DNA from: Arsenophonus sp046530935
GTDB taxonomy: Bacteria; Pseudomonadota; Gammaproteobacteria; Enterobacterales; Enterobacteriaceae
DNA: 21,424 nt
Assembly (NCBI GenBank): GCA_046530935.1
Contig: JBHEQW010000092.1
Coordinates: 1-21,424 of the forward strand
Reading direction: 5' to 3'
The notes below the pieces were generated by a model. The model had not been told where the DNA came from. It saw only the letters and a program-made list of their open reading frames with translations, and made no database searches. This document shows positions 16,018-21,424 of this stretch, one piece after another (the stretch's first letter is position 1; the number at the start of each line of letters is the position of its first letter). The position numbers and the translations under genes were made by a program.

Positions 16018-18035
16018 CATTTTATTTGGTTTTTATAAGTTAAACTTTATCAATAGCAAGTTTTTTAACTTAATACTATAATTTTAAGGCTATTAACTAT
16101 ACATTTAAGTTTGGAGGTTAATAACCATCATTTTTTAATTTTATGCATTCTTTCTAAGAACAATACAATTTCGTTGCCTCTATTTTCTCCCATGAACTAG
16201 GAAAAATAAATAGCCAGTCTCCATACATAATTCATTTTTGCAGCTAGAGCTGTGAGCAGGAATTCTTTCATAAGAAAGGTGAAATGTTCAATTTTCTAGT
16301 TTTTTATAAGTCATCTCCAGCACATTATAAATCTTCGGTAATAATCTTCTTTGTTTATGACTTGAGAAGAAACAATATTAACAGATTATCTTATAATACA
16401 TGCTTATCTAAAATCTGGCTAATATAGCGCTAAATTATCTTTTCCTGCGTTATTGTTTTATGACGGTAGTTGCTTATAGTGTCTGCTATTGATAGCAATG
16501 ATGTATAACCGTATACCACCTACAATATTTTCGTTAAAACTGCTGTGGATATTTGTGGTGTTTGTGTATCTATATCGCCAGAGGCATTTCATGCTATGGA
16601 TCTTATCTTTCATCTTTTTGGCAAAGGGCTTTTTACACTAAAAGCAAGTACTATGCCTTCATGTAGTGTAACGTTGCTACTGTTTTCTGTTTTTGGAAAT
16701 GTGCAAGAAGGCCAGCAAGAAACTAGTGGGATTTATCAATGTCATACCTGTGACGCAGTATACCCAGATAATAACATATCGTTGTCAGATTTCTTTAAGC
16801 ATTTTTTTAAACGACCTCTAGCCGCAAGCACTACTATATAGCATGTTTAGTATCTAGACCACTAGAGGTAACTGAGATATGAAGATGTGGATATTAATTG
16901 AGTTATCGACCATAAGTGTGCAAAAATGGGCACAGCAGTAGCAATTTTGATACCCTGTTTTTCTTGCAAATTTATAGCATAGTCTATGGTGGTTGTAACG
17001 GTGCGAAATAAAGCATTGAATGGCGATCAGTTTTTATTGAAAAAGGCCAAAAAAGATATGTCATACTGATAGTAAATATAGTGAATACTGAAAGTATTGT
17101 GTTGCTTACTCACAATCAAACTAAGATATAAATCTGTTGTGCTAACTACTTGCTATGTAGTTTTGAAACTGTATGAACTACAGACTTTTTACTTATATAG
17201 ATTTTTATACTAAATCTGCGTTAGTAGAGGTGAAGGAGCATTAAAGAGGATAGGCACAGTCAGTAGTAGTGATGATAGCCACAATACCCACATTCAATGG
17301 AACAAGTTATCCACAACATTCTTCGGCAGCAATCGAAGATTTGCTTGACAGATAAACAGTCCATGAGTTAACACTTTCATGTATTTTTTAAAAAATTATT
17401 CCAGCCCTCATCAATGGTAAAAAGCAGTTTATTTCTGTGTGATGGAAAGGATATACATCTTGGTATATTACCTTATTGGATATCTTTTATACAGAGAAAA
17501 AGAAATTGTCATTATGTTTGAATTTATCAGCTTTATATCTTCCTACTTATCTTTGTGTTTGCTAAAGTGATGGCGCATGTGGAAGAAGGCTTGAATTATC
17601 TCTAGTTTCCTATCCTTATAGATTATGAATTCATCAGCAAGCATACTTTCAGTCATTACCTCCTTACAATGCATGTTTTTTATCCAGCATCATTGGTTTT
17701 TTAGGCTGTTTGTGTTGCTCAAAAAAACCACGGATAATAGTCACTGTGCTGTAGGCTGTAGGCGGATTGATAACTTAACTGCATGTTGAGAAAAAATTGA
17801 TGGGCGAGTTAGAGATGCAGTCCTGTATGAGTTCTTTTCTGGCATCATAAAAAAATTTATTTTGCTTAGTTAGCATAATCGTTTTCTGGTAGAAAGCAGA
17901 TCATAAAGCGTTTTGGGATAAATATGCAGTTATAACACGGAAAGTTACTAGAGCACTCACATCCTGATTTGCTGATTTTATGTTTTCGGAAATAGACTTC
18001 TTATGTACTATTTGAATTTTTTGCTGAAAAAATTA
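16018..18035 (-). mobile_element. IS91-family insertion sequence, copy 2 (inactive)
   Basis: About 2.0 kb are colinear with 6140-8075, starting around tttatttggtttttataag and ending at gaaaaaatta just before an IS1595 end. It lies in the gap between the 23S relic and tRNA-Trp, where the 5S gene would be. Ends are known only from the comparison of the two copies. Confidence 0.7.
16120..17420 (-). pseudogene. IS91-family HUH (Y2) transposase pseudogene, copy 2
   Basis: Minus-strand translation gives IDEGWNNFLKN (about 17410), a zinc-ribbon scrap ECGYCGYHHYY (about 17300), VCSSYSFKT (about 17185), and the catalytic block TYGR, stop, LN, stop, YPHLHISVTS near 16915-16865. Unlike copy 1, the HUH motif (HLH) is still readable. 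The C-terminal block RHKTITQEKII, RYISQILDKH lies near 16460-16400. The stop directly after TYGR is the same TAA at the same codon as in copy 1. Numerous other stops and frameshifts rule out activity. The C-terminal 80 codons kept open in copy 1 are broken here. Confidence 0.8.
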
Positions 18036-18109
18036 GGCTATGTTGGTAATCTTGTTGTAGAAATCCATTCTACTGTATAAAAGATTTTTGCTATATAGGA
18101 TATGTTGTT

Positions 18110-19065
18110 ATGAAAAAGCAAACAATCATACAGATCGATCAAAGATACTCTTCACTAACTTTACTACCAAGATAAAACTTCATATTATTTTATTAAGTAG
18201 ATCAGTGATAATATGATTGATTATAGCTGTCCATTAATATATTAGAGCAACTCATTACTACTTTATCCTATTTATATTGTTATAGTGAACATATTCTACG
18301 CTGGAGCAATTCATTAGTGTATGGTAGTATACAGCTATATATCATTGTAAAATCCACCTGATTGCAGAAAACATTTAAGCATTTTACTGAAAGAGTCTAT
18401 TTTTCCAAAACAACAGCACAATGACAAATAATTTAGTTATCTGCTAGCTATCTTGAATAGCTAGACTTTTATGGGATGATAGTTAGCGAATAAACATGTA
18501 TTAATTTAAAATTAGCATTTAGATGGCGTCAGTCAATGTGTTTCTTTGATTCATCGCTGATAGGCAACATAAATGCACTAACTGGTATTGTTAAAGTTGA
18601 CAAAATATTTTCTCTAAATTCTTAAAAAAAAGATATATTCTACATAGAATAGTTAGAAAATGCATTGTAGCAGGAGATAAAAGGAAAGACCGAATCGCTG
18701 ATTTTAATCCCTCAAGATCGACATGCTCAATATGGTTAGTAATGTGAGCGATGATATTCTTGAAGAGTTTAATGAAGAGCAGGTTAGATGCTTTATTGGC
18801 ACGATCATCAAATAAACAGTCTATCATTTTCTCGGATTGGAGAAATATGGAACACAACATTTGCTGCCTAGAAGGCAAATGGTTACTATTGTTTGATAAG
18901 GTTAGATAAACAGAGAGTTATTAATTCTACATTTAATAATATGAACAGTTATATCACCAGATTAAAAGGATACCTCAACAAATTTTATTGGACAGGCGCT
19001 CGTTTTATTTATCGAATTATCTGTCCTGGAGAAGATTGATTGAAAGTAGAACAATTGAAATATAG
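18110..19065 (+). pseudogene. IS1595-family DDE transposase pseudogene, copy 3
   Basis: The start MKKQTIIQIDQRYSSL aligns with copy 1. A zinc-ribbon scrap YHCK plus CRKTFKHF lies near 18340-18385. RWRQSMCFFDSS and NALTGIVKVDKIF (18520-18610) carry the first catalytic Asp. FSDWRNMEHNICC (about 18835) holds the second. MNSYITRLKGYLNKF with GARFIYRII (18940-19020) is the C-terminal family signature, and IESRTIEI precedes the stop. One stretch (18520-18615) is still open. Elsewhere stops and frameshifts abound. It is the best preserved of the three copies at the C-terminal RLK block. Confidence 0.82.
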
Positions 19066-19090
19066 CCAGGCATGACTAAGACTAAGCACA

Positions 19091-19121
19091 CATTACTCTG
19101 CGAGTAATGCAACAATTTTTT
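19091..19121 (+). terminator. Conserved right-end hairpin of IS1595 copy 3
   Basis: cattactc (19091-19098) pairs with gagtaatg (19102-19109) around tgc, followed by a T-run. The same hairpin with a different stem sequence occurs at the right end of copy 2 (8096-8112, minus strand: tttgctc, tgc, gagcaaa). It probably ended the transposase transcript. Confidence 0.6.
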
Positions 19122-19132
19122 CTAAAATAGAG

Positions 19133-19645
19133 AAATATTCATATATTACAAAGAGAAATATTAATATATTACAATATTACAGAACATAAAAATAGCACTT
19201 AGATCTATGAACATTTTCTCCGAAAAAAGCACACATGGCGTAGCTTGTGTTGTCTCTAATGCGATTCTCTGTTATATTATTTTGAGAAATAGATTCTATA
19301 TGATTTAATTGAGGTAGTAAGGTGAATTGAGGTATGAGGTATGTGATGAAGTCTAAAAAGCGAAGCTGAGAGATCAGAGCGATGTAGTAAAATAAAATAG
19401 AATGAATAAAATTTTTTATATCTGGAAAGGCGCGCTGCTGCAAATTTCCTGATCTTACAATGTAAGAATATGGAAGATCCTAGATCTTTAACTTAATTAA
19501 TACTAATAGAAGAAGTTCATTAGTGAACTAAATTAGATAATACAGTAGTGTATTAAGTTGCTTAAAATATCACAATATCACTCACCTGACTTAGGTCGAG
19601 TGATCGGATCGATGAGTGTGGAGTCTCTGCATATCGGTCATCATT
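19133..19645. other. Decayed spacer before tRNA-Trp
   Basis: No gene recognised. A minus-strand open stretch (19443-19177) reads hydrophobic but matches nothing I know. A 10-bp stem with one bulged base forms at 19578-19603 (tcactcacct with aggt, c, gagtga), 43 bases before tRNA-Trp. No tRNA-Asp, the usual neighbour in E. coli rrnC, is visible. No convincing promoter for tRNA-Trp was found. A weak pair is TTAAGT and TATCAC, 17 bases apart, near 19553-19581. Confidence 0.5.
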
Positions 19646-19721
19646 AGGGGCGTAGTTCAATTGGTAGAGCACCGGTCTCCAAAACCGGGAGTTGGGAGTT
19701 CGAGTCTCTTCGCCCCTGCCA
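19646..19721 (+). tRNA. tRNA-Trp (anticodon CCA)
   Basis: This is a 76-base tRNA with encoded 3' CCA. Acceptor AGGGGCG pairs with CGCCCCT. The D-arm is TTCAATTGGTAGAG. The anticodon stem CCGGT and ACCGG encloses CTCCAAA, with CCA at 19679-19681. The T-arm is GGGAGTTCGAGTCTCTT. It differs from E. coli tRNA-Trp at only two positions by eye (variable loop and last T-stem pair, now G-T). In E. coli rrnC tRNA-Trp is the last gene of an rRNA operon. Here it follows the dead 23S by 3.7 kb of IS relics. Confidence 0.96.
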
Positions 19722-19728
19722 TTTGCGA

Positions 19729-19757
19729 TTTTATATTTAATCTTATTAAATATAAAA
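19729..19757. terminator. AT-only 13-bp hairpin after tRNA-Trp
   Basis: ttttatatttaat (19729-19741) pairs perfectly with attaaatataaaa (19745-19757) around ctt, 8 bases after the tRNA. There is no T-run on the plus strand, so termination is uncertain. It could equally be a processing structure. Confidence 0.35.
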
Positions 19758-21424
19758 AACTTAGTTTAATTAACTTGATTTTTTATTAGCAAGTCCAAAA
19801 GTTTATTTGGATATTTAGTTATTAAAATTAATGCATTTTGTCTTATTATTTTATTTATAGTAAATTAGATATTAATATCATTGTTAATGATTGATCATGT
19901 TAACTAAAAGTTATATTTTTATTTATTCATAATTATAGCAATTCTTAATAAATATTTTTACTAAAAATCAATAAATTTTTTTGTTCATTTTTTAACCAAA
20001 TAGCATTAGATTGATTTACTGTTAATAACTTTTAAATAGAACTTTTAATAGTGTTTCTAATTCATGAAGTCAATTAAGGGAATGAATTAATAAAATATCA
20101 CCATATATTTATTAGTTATAAAAATAGCTTTTGTGGAAGGATTAGCCGATGTTGTTAGTAGTGTCGACAAATTTTTAACTAAAGATGATTTTTTAGTGCT
20201 ATTAAAATTTAAGAATCCATTCAAGTTTCATGTAATTAAAACTCGACAGAGTTAATTTTTTTATTTATTGTTAATTGTAATTTTATTTTACCAATGAATT
20301 AGGGCCTTTAAACTCATCTATTTTTAGTGGATTGATATTACAATAAATCAATTAAGTTAGCACAAATAAATCTGGGTTACTAAAGACTGTCGTGTGTGTG
20401 GATACTCTGCATTCAAGATGCATGCTCTTTATATTTTTAATAGATTAGTTATATCTAATTTTTAAATAGTCTTCCTATAGTAAGACTATAGAACGCATAT
20501 TGAAAATTCTCTGTGTGCTAATTGATGAGAAATTTCTTTTTTAGCTTCTAGCTAGTTATTTATTAACGATTCAGGATAATGAATTAAACGTTTCAATATC
20601 TCAACATGCTGATGTAGTTAAACAAATATTATTGAAATGATAGAAAATAAATTAGTACTTAATTGAATTTCTAATTGACTTATCCAAAATACTTACAGTT
20701 GATTATATTTTATAGAAAGAATGATTCTTCTGCTAGACTAAAATGTCAGGTTTTACTAATTTCTAAAAAAGTTTTTAATAATTCAGTATCAATGCAATCT
20801 CTAAAATTTTTAATTTTAACGATTTAAATATTTCTTTTAAAGAAAACACAGTTGCTAACTTGAATACTCCGTGCCATTAATGAGTGTGAGATTGGAGAGA
20901 TAAACCTGGATTAGATGGCATAAGCTTTATCACAATCAATCATTTTTAATAATAAAAATTATCCTCCAGGTTTTTCTTGTCATAGTGATTGCACAATTAA
21001 AGAAGCTTACTTATTAAACTGTTACAGTTGAGTTTTTAATAAACTTGACTTAAGTAAGCGTAAACTTTAGATAGAAGAAAAAATTTTTTACTATCTATCA
21101 CACTATGATAGTGATATACGAACCTTTAATTCCAGAAAAAAGGTATGGTCTCTAAGTATATAACTCGTATTAGCTGACATAAGCGTTTTTATACATTATC
21201 TGAAGGCAAAACAACAACCTGATCTTCAAAAAGACTATCCAGATACTGATGATTAATATAAAAATAGATCTAATAAAAAATAGGTTTTAAAACCTATTTT
21301 TTATTAGATCTATTTTTATATCTGAAGTTATGTTTATTTTTGGTATATTGTATGTAGTTTCAAAAAAACTAGCAGTATCCTACTGATTAATTTCATAAAT
21401 AATATTAACATCATAGAGATGATA
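19758..21424. other. Very AT-rich region without a recognisable gene
   Basis: No coding relic could be assigned on either strand, including murB or birA, which follow rrnB in E. coli. A 40-codon frame from GTG 20133 to the stop at 20253 (VEGLADVVSSVDKFLTKDD at its start) has a coding-like composition but no ribosome site and no known match. The last part contains a long palindrome, listed separately. Confidence 0.5.
21256..21321. repeat. 66-bp perfect palindrome
   Basis: Two 33-base arms meet with no spacer between 21288 and 21289. The centre reads aggttttaaaacct, and each arm contains an agatct site and a run of six A or T. Every pair from 21256/21321 inward is complementary. The inner part resembles a bidirectional rho-independent terminator (AAAAAATAGG with CCTATTTTTT). 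Alternatives are a replication-related hairpin, an end-to-end junction of two inverted copies, or an assembly artefact. Confidence 0.9.

Larger units (their letters stand above)
18036..19132 (+). mobile_element. IS1595-family insertion sequence, copy 3 (inactive)
   Basis: The element is about 1.10 kb. Its left end ggctatgttggtaatcttgttg (18036 onward) and its right end (caacaattttttctaaaatag, 19109-19130) are imperfect inverted repeats. The interior is colinear with 2598-3682. It starts exactly where IS91 copy 2 stops. Confidence 0.75.

Noticed and set aside
15920..16140. A 5S rRNA gene after the plus-strand 23S relic
   Set aside because: I looked for the 5S ends and the conserved central segment and found no block long enough to support it.
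16545..16841. Plus-strand 98-codon frame with several Cys residues
   Set aside because: It lies antisense to IS91 copy 2, whose minus-strand family blocks explain the sequence. The Cys pattern fits no zinc-finger spacing.
20133..20255. A 40-codon small gene beginning with GTG
   Set aside because: There is no ribosome binding site, no known match and no conserved neighbour. A frame of this length arises readily by chance.
1..21424. CRISPR array, phage module, toxin-antitoxin or novel defence system
   Set aside because: There are no regularly spaced repeats and no cas, phage structural or effector-like frames. The repeated sequences are explained by three IS families and rRNA relics.

Overview
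This AT-rich window looks like part of the chromosome of an insect-associated enterobacterial (Enterobacterales) endosymbiont in an advanced but unfinished stage of genome decay. MurJ, MurI, the tRNAs and the rRNA relics all align with the Escherichia coli family versions as I remember them. Only two protein genes are intact in 21.4 kb (about 11% of the bases). The rest is relics of rRNA genes and insertion sequences, plus sequence I cannot assign. The genus (Sodalis-, Arsenophonus- or Serratia symbiotica-like) cannot be settled by reading alone.

Layout. 1-2597: unassignable decayed DNA with one membrane-protein-like relic on the minus strand. 2598-3682: dead IS1595-family element. 4168-5703: intact murJ (lipid II flippase). 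5823-6050, minus strand: tRNA-Val(GAC) with its own terminator, just downstream of a 5S rRNA relic. 6140-8075: dead IS91-family element. 8076-8726: truncated IS1595-family element. 8727-10179: dead IS256-family element, framed by mirrored arms. 10330-11175: intact murI (glutamate racemase). 11233-15897: an rRNA operon in the E. coli rrnB position (after murI) whose promoter and tRNA-Glu(UUC) are intact, while the 16S and 23S genes have decayed into pseudogenes. 16018-18035: second dead IS91. 18036-19132: third IS1595. 19646-19721: intact tRNA-Trp(CCA), which in E. coli rrnC is the distal tRNA of an rRNA operon. 19722-21424: very AT-rich DNA with no recognisable gene and one perfect 66-bp palindrome.

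How it fits together. Both surviving proteins act in peptidoglycan synthesis: MurI makes D-glutamate for the stem peptide and MurJ flips lipid II. The other survivors are three tRNAs. The clearest biological signal is selection at gene-scale resolution: an rRNA operon that no longer encodes rRNA seems to be kept as a transcription unit for its spacer tRNA. Three IS families (IS91 x2, IS1595 x3, IS256 x1), all inactivated by stops and frameshifts, account for most of the remaining recognisable sequence. I saw no CRISPR array, phage module, toxin-antitoxin or secretion system.
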